Positions 54,550 to 64,000 of a stretch of DNA of 64,000 nucleotides are shown in pieces. This stretch comes from Nitrosomonas aestuarii. Its GTDB lineage: Bacteria > Pseudomonadota > Gammaproteobacteria > Burkholderiales > Nitrosomonadaceae. The stretch lies in assembly GCF_003046585.1 (NCBI RefSeq), contig NZ_QAAE01000010.1, forward strand, positions 62,001-126,000, read 5' to 3'. Made by a program: the position numbers and the translations under genes. Numbering within the stretch: the first letter of the stretch is position 1; every line of letters starts with the position of its first letter. The notes beneath the pieces are model-generated. The model worked only from the letters and a program-made list of their open reading frames with translations, did no database searches and was not told the origin of the DNA.

Positions 54550-56709
54550 CTACACCCGCAGATATTCCATTTTATCACCCAGCCAGCGCTGAACATGCCG
54601 CTGCGCCCACTGCGGATAATCATTGAGCATTTCATCAGCTACGGATTGCGCAGTGGTGAGTAATGCGCCATCTTTTTCCAGATCTGCAAAACGCAACATC
54701 GGAATACCACTTTGCCGGGCACCCAGAAATTCACCGGGTCCGCGCAAATGCAAATCCTGCCGGGCAATTTCAAAACCATCATTATTTTCAAAAATAATTT
54801 TCAGACGCTTGCGTGCAATCTCTGACAAAGGCTGCTGGTACATCAGTATACATACACTGGCATCCGCACCGCGGCCCACACGTCCTCGTAATTGATGCAA
54901 TTGCGACAACCCCATGCGCTCCGCATTTTCAATCACCATTAACGACGCATTCGGCACATCCACGCCCACTTCGATCACAGTGGTAGCTACCAGCAATTGA
55001 ATTTCTGCCTGCTTAAAGCGCAGCATCATGTCGGTTTTTTCCTGCGCAGGTAATCGCCCATGCACCAGACCGATCTTTAAATCCGGAAATATCCGGCTTA
55101 AATTCTCATGGGTTTCCATTGCCGTTTGCAATTGCAATGTTTCCGATTCTTCAATCAACGGACAAACCCAGTAGACCTGCTTACCCTGATGACATGCATG
55201 TTGTATACGCGCCACCACTTCATTGCGGCGGCTATCGGCCACCAGTTTGGTGACAACCGGTGATCTGCCAGGCGGCAATTCATCAATAATAGACACATCC
55301 AAATCGGCAAAGTAGCTCATCGACAACGTGCGTGGAATCGGCGTCGCACTCATCATCAACTGGTGTGGCATACTATCGGGTTGTGACTGCGCGCCTTTAG
55401 TGCGCAACGCGAGGCGCTGATGCACCCCAAAACGGTGCTGTTCATCAACAATTGTCAATCCTAGCTGATAAAAACTGACCTGCTCCTGGAATAATGCATG
55501 AGTACCAACGACCAGCATCGCTTCACCTGATTCGATGGTCGCCAAAACCATTTGTTTCGCCTTTTTTCTCTGACCACCGGACAACCAGGCGACTTGAATA
55601 CCCAGCGGTTCAAACCACGTCGACAATTTTTGAAAATGCTGCTCTGCCAGAATCTCGGTCGGCGCCATGATGGCCGCTTGATAACCATTATCAATGGCCT
55701 GCAATGCAGCCATTGCCGCCACAATCGTTTTGCCGCTGCCGACATCACCCTGCAGCAACCGCTGCATCGGATGAGGCGACGCCAGATCCCGGCTGATTTC
55801 CGCCACTACTCTTCGTTGCGCAGCCGTCAAACTGAAGGCCAGTTGTGCCTGGAATGTTTGGCACAATGTTTGTTTTTGAGGCAGCTTTGGCGCTTTCCGG
55901 CTGCGGCGCTGGCGATAATGCATGCGCATCGAAAGCTGCTGCGCCAGTAATTCATCGATTTTAATCCGTTGCCAGGCTGAATGCGTGCGCAACTCCAGCA
56001 AATCAACCGGTGTATCGGGTGGCGGGTGATGCAGAATGCATATGCTTTGCTCAAAACCGGGAAGCTGATACTTACGGACTATTTTATCCGGTAACGTTTC
56101 GGCGAGTAATGATGCATTTAGTGGGCCGTTTAAAACCTGCTGAATCAATTTACTCAGTATCTTTTGCGGCAACCCCGCTGTGATGGAATAAACCGGTGTC
56201 ATAGCAACCGCCAGTGGTTCGCCTTTCTGCACAATACGGCATTTGGGGTGAATCATTTCTGCGCCAAAAAATCCGTGACGAATCTCCCCCAATAACCGCA
56301 CCCTTTTTCCGACAGCATAGGTTTTAATCTGACTACCGTAAAAATTCAGAAAACGCATGCAAAGCGTTCCGCTGTCATCTGTTATTTTACACACAAGCTG
56401 GCGCCTTGGCTTGAGCATGACTTCATTATGCACGATGACACCCTCAACCTGCACGGTCCTTCCCTGTGGCGCATGATTGATAGGAAACAGATGCGTTTCA
56501 TCTTCATAACGAATGGGCAGATGAAGCACCAGGTCCCTTTCATTGCAGATACCCAGCCGTGATAATTTTTCTTGTACCTTCTGATTGATAGACAGTGTGA
56601 CGAATGATATTGCGGTTGTTCCGCCTGTATCGATTACTTTAGTTTTATCATCGATCCTGGTTGGTTCACCTGACGCCACTGACTCCGGCGTGTCCGCTGA
56701 TTTACCCAC
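54550..56709 (-). CDS. recG: ATP-dependent DNA helicase RecG
   Basis: A helicase of about 719 residues. The N-terminal wedge/OB domain (LSINQKVQEKLSRLGI; VEGVIVHNEVMLKPRRQL) is followed by a RecA-like motor with Walker A LQGDVGSGKTIVA and Walker B IVDEQHRFGVHQR, and motif VI QLRGRVGRG. It acts on stalled replication forks and Holliday junctions. Start choice: the frame is open to 56787 within ridA; the GTG at 56709 with TAAGG upstream lies just past the ridA stop. A start a little further in is also possible. Confidence 0.93.
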   Translation of the reverse strand: MGKSADTPESVASGEPTRIDDKTKVIDTGGTTAISFVTLSINQKVQEKLSRLGICNERDLVLHLPIRYEDETHLFPINHAPQGRTVQVEGVIVHNEVMLKPRRQLVCKITDDSGTLCMRFLNFYGSQIKTYAVGKRVRLLGEIRHGFFGAEMIHPKCRIVQKGEPLAVAMTPVYSITAGLPQKILSKLIQQVLNGPLNASLLAETLPDKIVRKYQLPGFEQSICILHHPPPDTPVDLLELRTHSAWQRIKIDELLAQQLSMRMHYRQRRSRKAPKLPQKQTLCQTFQAQLAFSLTAAQRRVVAEISRDLASPHPMQRLLQGDVGSGKTIVAAMAALQAIDNGYQAAIMAPTEILAEQHFQKLSTWFEPLGIQVAWLSGGQRKKAKQMVLATIESGEAMLVVGTHALFQEQVSFYQLGLTIVDEQHRFGVHQRLALRTKGAQSQPDSMPHQLMMSATPIPRTLSMSYFADLDVSIIDELPPGRSPVVTKLVADSRRNEVVARIQHACHQGKQVYWVCPLIEESETLQLQTAMETHENLSRIFPDLKIGLVHGRLPAQEKTDMMLRFKQAEIQLLVATTVIEVGVDVPNASLMVIENAERMGLSQLHQLRGRVGRGADASVCILMYQQPLSEIARKRLKIIFENNDGFEIARQDLHLRGPGEFLGARQSGIPMLRFADLEKDGALLTTAQSVADEMLNDYPQWAQRHVQRWLGDKMEYLRV

Positions 56710-56722
56710 GGCCTTACCGGTA

Positions 56723-57112
56723 CTATCGCGGCAACACCATAACGGCATCCATTTCAACCAGTGCACCACGCGGCAATGCCTTGACACCTATTGCAGCACG
56801 TGCCGGGTAAGGCTTTTCAAAGTAGCTTGCCATAATTTCATTAACCAAAGCAAAATGGTCGAGATCGGTCAGAAAAATATTCAGCTTTACAATATCATTC
56901 AAACCTCCGCCACTTGCGACAGCAACCGCTTTCAGGTTGAGGAATACCTGCTGTATTTGTGCGTCAATACCGTTAACCATCTGCATGGTTACAGCATCCA
57001 GACCGATTTGTCCCGACATATAAACCGTCTCGCCACCGCTAACCTTGACTGCCTGAGAATAAGTGCCTATCGCCTGAGGCGCTTGTTCAGTCTGAATAAT
57101 TTGTTTGCTCAT
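56723..57112 (-). CDS. ridA: RidA family reactive-intermediate deaminase
   Basis: A 129-residue trimeric enzyme (YjgF/YER057c/UK114). Signatures are [20 protein letters not shown] and [19 protein letters not shown], including the Arg that binds the substrate carboxylate. It hydrolyses enamine/imine by-products of PLP enzymes. It lies directly upstream of recG on the same strand. Confidence 0.93.
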   Translation of the reverse strand: MSKQIIQTEQAPQAIGTYSQAVKVSGGETVYMSGQIGLDAVTMQMVNGIDAQIQQVFLNLKAVAVASGGGLNDIVKLNIFLTDLDHFALVNEIMASYFEKPYPARAAIGVKALPRGALVEMDAVMVLPR

Positions 57113-57495
57113 ACCTTCTCCTATCTCATTCGAATTGAAAATTCATTAATCAGCTTATCATTATAGAACCACAACCGTCATCCAGCGTGATCATCTAAAC
57201 CAGTATGCAGATTATAAAAGACAGTGAGACAGTACAACATACTCGAATCAAAAATGGTTATATATCGTGGAAGATTCAGCGTAACAGACATTCAAGCAAT
57301 AATAATACTGACAGCATGCTGATGACTCACGTTGGACATGGAATATAACTCAAAATGCATAATGCGTTTTTCCCGTAACAAATCACTTTTGTTTTCGGTT
57401 ATATAAAATCAAACAAAAGATGTCCGTAGAAAAGCGTTTGCTCGGATATAATGCACAGATTTGCGATTGACTCAATTCTCGATTAAACCGTATCC
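57113..57495. other. Divergent promoter region between ridA and murA
   Basis: About 380 bases. A perfect -10 TATAAT at 57447-57452 lies 44 bases before the murA ATG; the -35 (CCGTAG at 17 bases) is poor. Otherwise no structure was recognised. Confidence 0.4.
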
Positions 57496-58767
57496 ATGCA
57501 TGACGCAACACCCAAACTGACTATTCAAGGTGGAAATCCGCTACGCGGAGAAATTCGTATTTCAGGCGCAAAGAATGCTGCGCTACCCGCTATATGCGCT
57601 ACTTTACTTACGCGAGACGCAGTCAAAATCAAAAATGTACCCCTGTTGATGGATGTCACAACCATGCTGTCACTGCTTGAGCAGATAGGCGTTAAAGTCC
57701 AGTCCGAGAATCAATCTGAAGTCATACTGTCTGCGGCAGACCTGACACAACTGACAGCGCCTTATGAAATGGTAAAAACAATGCGCGCAGCTATTTTAGT
57801 ACTGGGGCCACTGCTTGCACGCGCTGGTGAAGCCAACATATCACTGCCAGGGGGCTGCGCCATCGGTTTAAGACCAGTCGATCAGCATATTAAAGGTCTG
57901 GAAACCATGGGTGCAGAAATCACAATCAAACATGGTTATATTCATGCCGTCGCCAAAAAACTGCAGGGTGCACGTATTGTCATGGACATCGTTACTGTAA
58001 CCGGCACGGAAAATCTGATGATGGCGGCAACGCTTGCGCAGGGCACAACCATTATTGAAAATGCAGCGCGAGAACCGGAAATTATCGACCTGGCCAATTG
58101 TCTCATCGCAATGGGCGCCAAAATTGAAGGTGCGGGCAGCGATATTATCACCATTGAAGGGGTGCCGTCTCTACATGGCGCCGAACATAAAGTTATGCCT
58201 GACCGCATCGAAACAGGCACATTTCTAGCCGCTGCCTGCGCGGCAAGTGGCGACATTTTTTTAAAGGAAACGAACGCTCGTCATCTGGATGCAGTACTGG
58301 ATAAATTGACTGAAAGTGGTGCAAAAATCAAATCCGGAGATCATTGGATTCATTTGAAAATGAATGAAAGACCCAAGTCTATTAACCTGCGAACCGCGCC
58401 CTACCCTGCATTTCCAACCGATATGCAGGCTCAGTTTATGTCACTGAACTGCATTGCCAACGGCACTGCCGTGATAACGGAAACTATTTTTGAAAATCGT
58501 TTGATGCATGTGCAGGAACTCAAGCGCATGAATGCGGATATTAAGGTTGAAGGACATACCGCGATTATTCACGGCATACCCCAGCTTGATGGCACCAAAG
58601 TAATGGCAACCGATTTACGCGCTTCTGCCAGTCTTGTCATTGCGGGATTGATTGCGCAGGGAGAAACAGTCATTGATCGTATTTATCATCTTGATCGAGG
58701 TTATGAAGCCATTGAGAAAAAATTATCTCATCTAGGCGCCGAAATTCAGCGCACCAGCAACTCATAG
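57496..58767 (+). CDS. murA: UDP-N-acetylglucosamine 1-carboxyvinyltransferase MurA
   Basis: A 423-residue enzyme of the EPSP-synthase fold. The phosphoenolpyruvate-binding Cys is in [15 protein letters not shown], with the earlier [14 protein letters not shown] and the late [12 protein letters not shown]. It makes the first committed step of peptidoglycan synthesis in the cytoplasm. It is convergent with the next gene and shares a hairpin terminator at 58799. Confidence 0.95.
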   Translation: MHDATPKLTIQGGNPLRGEIRISGAKNAALPAICATLLTRDAVKIKNVPLLMDVTTMLSLLEQIGVKVQSENQSEVILSAADLTQLTAPYEMVKTMRAAILVLGPLLARAGEANISLPGGCAIGLRPVDQHIKGLETMGAEITIKHGYIHAVAKKLQGARIVMDIVTVTGTENLMMAATLAQGTTIIENAAREPEIIDLANCLIAMGAKIEGAGSDIITIEGVPSLHGAEHKVMPDRIETGTFLAAACAASGDIFLKETNARHLDAVLDKLTESGAKIKSGDHWIHLKMNERPKSINLRTAPYPAFPTDMQAQFMSLNCIANGTAVITETIFENRLMHVQELKRMNADIKVEGHTAIIHGIPQLDGTKVMATDLRASASLVIAGLIAQGETVIDRIYHLDRGYEAIEKKLSHLGAEIQRTSNS

Positions 58768-58798
58768 TATTTTTCCGGAGCAACTCAACTGCTCGACA

Positions 58799-58827
58799 TA
58801 AAAAAACCCCTGGACAAAACAGGGGCT
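58799..58827 (-). terminator. Intrinsic terminator of the minus-strand gene at 58890
   Basis: On the minus strand GCCCCTG-TTTTGTC-CAGGGG is followed by seven T. It ends the 58890-59507 transcript. The hairpin can also act for murA, as the plus strand carries a weaker TTC-rich run after it. Confidence 0.85.
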
Positions 58828-58889
58828 TCAAGTTCTTTTTCTTTGTTAAGCAAACCGCTGAATCACGCAGCAGTCGCGACCAGCATTAC

Positions 58890-59507
58890 TTAGTTGATTT
58901 TTGCTTGATTGTAGCTGATCACAAGTACAGCGATGCGTTTGTTAAAATCAGAGATAGGTGCAATGAGTAATTTTTTCCCATCCACATCTGATTTGATGGT
59001 AATTTTATGTTCATTGATGACTTCTGAAGAATATAAATCGCTTCCTTTCACATCTTCAAGCCGTTTATCGGTTGACACCAGCAGTTCGCCGCCTTCGCCA
59101 ATCAACACAATGCGATCAGCATTGATTTGCTTAACAATTTCGTTCATGTACAAACCGATTTGATCAATATTATTGCGGATAAGTTCGCTGCGCACTGCCC
59201 ATGCCAGCACCTGTCCAAAACGTTCTTCTTCTTTTTTGTACTGCTTGTCGGCGTGTTCACGTGCCTGCTGGGTAATCAGGGTGCGTTCACTTTCAAGCTC
59301 TTTATTCATATCAGATTCTATTTTACCTACAGCAATCTGTTTCCAGGCAAAAACAAAGATGATGATACCCACCAACAAAAAAGCATACTTCATGGGCAAC
59401 TGCTTTTGTGGAAGTTTTTCCAACAGCTCAAACTTCTGGCTCAGCATTGAATAGAATGTAGTTGCTTTAGATTGCAGTGTTTCGTTTTGCTTGTTCTGAT
59501 CCGTCAT
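58890..59507 (-). CDS. Single-pass membrane protein of unknown function
   Basis: A 205-residue protein with one TM helix at about 40-58 (YAFLLVGIIIFVFAW), a coiled coil (about 65-95) and a mixed alpha/beta C-terminal domain (about 96-200; ADRIVLIGEGGELLVSTDKR, KLLIAPISDFNKRIAVLVI) that recalls a PDC/PAS-like sensor. No output domain. The ATG at 59507 follows AAGGAGC. It stands between murA and argH and ends in a strong terminator. Confidence 0.6.
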   Translation of the reverse strand: MTDQNKQNETLQSKATTFYSMLSQKFELLEKLPQKQLPMKYAFLLVGIIIFVFAWKQIAVGKIESDMNKELESERTLITQQAREHADKQYKKEEERFGQVLAWAVRSELIRNNIDQIGLYMNEIVKQINADRIVLIGEGGELLVSTDKRLEDVKGSDLYSSEVINEHKITIKSDVDGKKLLIAPISDFNKRIAVLVISYNQAKIN

Positions 59508-59862
59508 CAATAGCTCCTTGTTTAGGTGACAGGTAAAAAACTCTAATTATCCACTAATCCAAACGGAAGTGAAAGCAGAGCATTCTAAAATTTAATATTG
59601 TCAGTGCGATGTTTATCAAAATCCACACACTAATATCTTTTAATTGATCATTACTTAAATTCAAACTCATTTCTGGTACCCTGACTCAGCACCAAAGCCT
59701 ATCAAATTCAATGTTTCAGCTCCGGCAAGTTACAATAACCAGCGCTGCAGAAGTATAGCAAATAACACACCGCGCAATTTGTTTTATAATTTAACAAAAT
59801 TATCATAAAACGATAATGTAACCCGTGTCATTATAACAATTTAATAGGGATAATACGTTTTA
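59508..59862. other. Divergent intergenic region before argH
   Basis: AT-rich, with TTATC-ATAAAAC-GATAA near 59800 as a small inverted repeat. No gene and no clear promoter pair. Confidence 0.4.
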
Positions 59863-61257
59863 GTGGAAACCAATAAAAAAGCATGGTCCGGAAGATTTAG
59901 CGAACCTGTCTCCGCACTCGTGGAACGTTATACCGCATCCATCAGTTTTGACTATCGCCTTGCTGAATATGATATACAAGGCTCTCTGGCGCATGCTCAA
60001 ATGCTGGCAAATCAAGACATCATTACCCGGGAAGATTTCGCAGCAATTGAACGGGGCCTGAAGCAAATCAGCGATGAAATCCATGATGGACAGTTTGCGT
60101 GGTCACTGCAACTGGAAGACGTACACCTGAATATTGAAAAACGTTTGACCCAGTTAATTGGTGACGCCGGCAAACGCCTGCATACCGGCCGATCAAGAAA
60201 CGATCAGGTCGCCACCGATATTCGACTTTATCTGCGCGCTTCAATTGATGAAATCATCCACCTCACCCTGTCTTTGCAGTCGGCCATCGTCACTCTGGCC
60301 AAAAAGCATACTGAGACAGTCATGCCAGGATTCACACACCTTCAGGTTGCACAACCGGTAACCTTCGGCCATCATTTAATGGCCTATTTTGAAATGATGA
60401 AACGTGACGTTGAACGATTAACCGACTGCCGGAAACGCGTTAACCAATTGCCACTGGGCGCTGCAGCGCTCGCAGGAACCAGTTATCCAATCAATCGTGA
60501 ACAGGTGGCACAAACCCTGTCATTTGAGGGGGTTTGTGAAAATTCGCTGGATGCCGTGTCTGACCGGGATTTTGCGATCGAATTCTGTGCCTGCGCGTCG
60601 TTGATAATGACGCACCTGTCACGCATTTCGGAAGAATTCATTTTATGGATGAGTCCTGCTGTCGGTTTCATAACGCTGGCCGACCGGTTTTGTACAGGCT
60701 CATCTATTATGCCGCAGAAAAAGAATCCTGATGTACCGGAACTGGTGCGCGGCAAAACCGGTCGCATCAATGGCCATCTGGTTGCATTACTGACACTGAT
60801 GAAAGCACAGCCGCTCGCGTACAACAAAGATAATCAGGAAGACAAGGAGCCTTTGTTTGATACCGTTGACACACTGATTGACACACTACGCATCTATGCC
60901 GATATGCTATCCGGTGTTCAGGTTAATCAAGCGGCCATGCGTAAAGCCGCGATGCAAGGCTTTGCAACCGCAACTGACCTGGCTGATTACCTGGTTAAAA
61001 AAGGGATTCCCTTCCGGGATGCTCATGAAATCGTCGCCAGGTCTGTGCAATATGCGGAACAGAAAGCGTGTGACCTGGGCGATCTGGAACTCGCCGAATT
61101 GCAGCGTTTTTCACCCCAGATAGCATCCGATATTTTCTCTGTTTTAACGCTGGAAGGTTCACTGAACAGCCGTGACCATATTGGCGGCACAGCGCCGAAC
61201 CAGGTTCGCAAAGCAATTACACGAGCTGAAAAGTGGTTGACAACCGAGCAAACATAA
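59863..61257 (+). CDS. argH: Argininosuccinate lyase
   Basis: A 464-residue fumarase/aspartase-superfamily enzyme. The signature [14 protein letters not shown] is present, with [13 protein letters not shown] and [16 protein letters not shown]. It splits argininosuccinate into arginine and fumarate. It starts with GTG; the N-terminus [13 protein letters not shown] is canonical, so the start is reliable. The downstream ORF begins 20 bases after the stop. Confidence 0.96.
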   Translation: METNKKAWSGRFSEPVSALVERYTASISFDYRLAEYDIQGSLAHAQMLANQDIITREDFAAIERGLKQISDEIHDGQFAWSLQLEDVHLNIEKRLTQLIGDAGKRLHTGRSRNDQVATDIRLYLRASIDEIIHLTLSLQSAIVTLAKKHTETVMPGFTHLQVAQPVTFGHHLMAYFEMMKRDVERLTDCRKRVNQLPLGAAALAGTSYPINREQVAQTLSFEGVCENSLDAVSDRDFAIEFCACASLIMTHLSRISEEFILWMSPAVGFITLADRFCTGSSIMPQKKNPDVPELVRGKTGRINGHLVALLTLMKAQPLAYNKDNQEDKEPLFDTVDTLIDTLRIYADMLSGVQVNQAAMRKAAMQGFATATDLADYLVKKGIPFRDAHEIVARSVQYAEQKACDLGDLELAELQRFSPQIASDIFSVLTLEGSLNSRDHIGGTAPNQVRKAITRAEKWLTTEQT

Positions 61258-61277
61258 ATTTTTTTAATTCAAAAACC

Positions 61278-62162
61278 ATGAATGCCTGGCCTGCAATTGC
61301 CAAACAGATCGCAGCAACGACACAGCAACCGTTTGATCCCAAAACAATCAAAATTATCGGTGGCGGCTGCATTAATCAGACTTATTCCGTTGCCGATGAT
61401 CATCGGTGTTTTTTTGTCAAAATCAACGCTGCCGACCGATTCGCCATGTTTGCCGCAGAAGCCGCCGGACTGCAGGAAATCATTCAATCGAATACATTAC
61501 GCGCACCGCATCCTATCTGTTGGGAACGTGACAAACAACATGCCTGGCTGGTACTCGAATACCTCGATTTGAATTACCGGACTCATGGCAATGCTGAAGA
61601 ATTTGGCAAAGGGCTTGCAGCCATGCACCAGACTAACGCGCCACAATTTGGCTGGACGCGCGATAATACAATTGGCAGCACACCACAGATCAACACGCCA
61701 TCACCAGACTGGCCAGCATTCTGGCGCACAAATCGATTGCAATACCAGCTAGACTTAGCGCAAACAAAAGGTTATCACGGCAAATTACAAAGGCTCGGCG
61801 AACTGCTGCTGGAAGATTTCAGGCAATTTTTTTCCAGCTATTCCCCCAGACCTTCCCTGCTGCATGGCGATTTATGGAATGGCAATTTTTCATATGACCA
61901 CACCGGTCAACCTGTTGTATTTGATCCAGCCGTGTATCATGGTGACCGTGAAGCCGACATTGCCATGACCGAGCTGTTCGGTGGTTTTCCAGCAGATTTT
62001 TATTCTGCTTATCGACATGAATATCCGCTGGAATCGGGGTATAATGTACGAAAGGTTTTGTATAACCTTTATCATGTCTTGAATCATTTGAATCTTTTTG
62101 GCGGCAGTTACCGCCATCAGGCTGAAGAAATGATGAATTATTTACTTGCAGAAATTCGCTAA
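61278..62162 (+). CDS. Fructosamine kinase family protein
   Basis: A 294-residue kinase of the APH-like fold. Key motifs are LLHGDLWNGNFSYD (catalytic Asp) and VVFDPAVYHGDREADIAMTELFGGFP (metal-binding DPA motif), as in ketosamine-3-kinases. Such enzymes phosphorylate protein-bound or free fructosamines for deglycation. The ATG at 61278 gives the family N-terminus; an open frame to 61233 overlaps argH. Position between argH and pyrG suggests loose operon membership. Confidence 0.85.
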   Translation: MNAWPAIAKQIAATTQQPFDPKTIKIIGGGCINQTYSVADDHRCFFVKINAADRFAMFAAEAAGLQEIIQSNTLRAPHPICWERDKQHAWLVLEYLDLNYRTHGNAEEFGKGLAAMHQTNAPQFGWTRDNTIGSTPQINTPSPDWPAFWRTNRLQYQLDLAQTKGYHGKLQRLGELLLEDFRQFFSSYSPRPSLLHGDLWNGNFSYDHTGQPVVFDPAVYHGDREADIAMTELFGGFPADFYSAYRHEYPLESGYNVRKVLYNLYHVLNHLNLFGGSYRHQAEEMMNYLLAEIR

Positions 62163-62251
62163 CAAACACAATGACGCTGGATAACGTTATCCGTACAAAT
62201 GTATCATAAAAACAGCTGCTTAAGATCTTTTTCACTCTCTTTGTATTTTAG

Positions 62252-63958
<1,707 letters not shown>

Positions 63959-64000
63959 CATAACGCTGTCTGTATTACAAATACAACAGATTAAAAACCT

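Overview
The window looks like chromosome from a betaproteobacterium close to Nitrosomonas (Nitrosomonadaceae). This is inferred from the gene content: an exosortase A exopolysaccharide locus, a cheY-cheA-cheW-mcp-cheR-cheD-cheB cluster, a recG-ubiC-ubiA-ubiD block and argH-pyrG, in moderately AT-rich DNA with no phage structural genes. The genus call rests on recognition, not on a search.

Layout. 1-5 kb: the tail of an outer-membrane barrel protein, a DDxxD/NSE terpene synthase, an RTX-type M10 metalloprotease, a CPBP membrane protein and a decayed DUF4126 gene. 5-16.3 kb: a chemotaxis operon behind a FliA-like promoter (EAL-HDOD protein, CheZ-like protein, cheY, cheA, cheW, mcp), a wrecked second mcp, then cheR-cheD-cheB. 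16.6-17.9 kb: an NlpC/P60 lipoprotein and a DUF4389 protein. 18-28.8 kb: a nine-gene minus-strand exopolysaccharide/exosortase operon with ATGA-type overlaps and a sigma-54-like promoter. 29.4-31.3 kb: glutathione-dependent formaldehyde oxidation genes. 31.4-35.2 kb: beta-oxidation pair. 35.5-44.7 kb: diguanylate cyclase, SGNH-like protein, CDP-alcohol phosphatidyltransferase, O-methyltransferase, tRNA-Val, HDAC-like amidohydrolase, a MITE-like repeat, GFA protein, ferredoxin-like protein, greB and a membrane pseudokinase. 44.7-47 kb: gene-poor and decayed, with a frameshifted Phd/RelE-type toxin-antitoxin pair. 47-50.3 kb: an array of integron gene cassettes separated by attC sites, with no integrase in the window. 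50.3-64 kb: a GH19 endolysin-like gene, then housekeeping genes (ubiD, ubiA, ubiC, recG, ridA, murA, argH, a fructosamine-kinase-like gene, pyrG).

How the genes work together. The chemotaxis genes make a near-complete signalling unit: receptor with a CheR tether, CheW/CheA/CheY, adaptation enzymes CheR/CheB/CheD and a probable CheZ-type phosphatase. No flagellar genes are present, so the output lies elsewhere. The exopolysaccharide operon supplies export lipoprotein, chain-length regulator, tyrosine kinase, barrel, ATPase, deacetylase, FemAB-like transferase, exosortase and glycosyltransferase, but no PEP-CTERM substrate is encoded here.

The most notable element is the orphan cassette array at 46996-50274. 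In three cassettes the first bases are complementary to the R'' box of the same cassette's own attC site, as expected for genuine mobile cassettes. They carry a membrane-anchored pentapeptide-repeat protein, a DUF4145 protein, an unrecognised protein and a DUF3592 protein; a fifth, decayed cassette carries an HNH-nuclease remnant.
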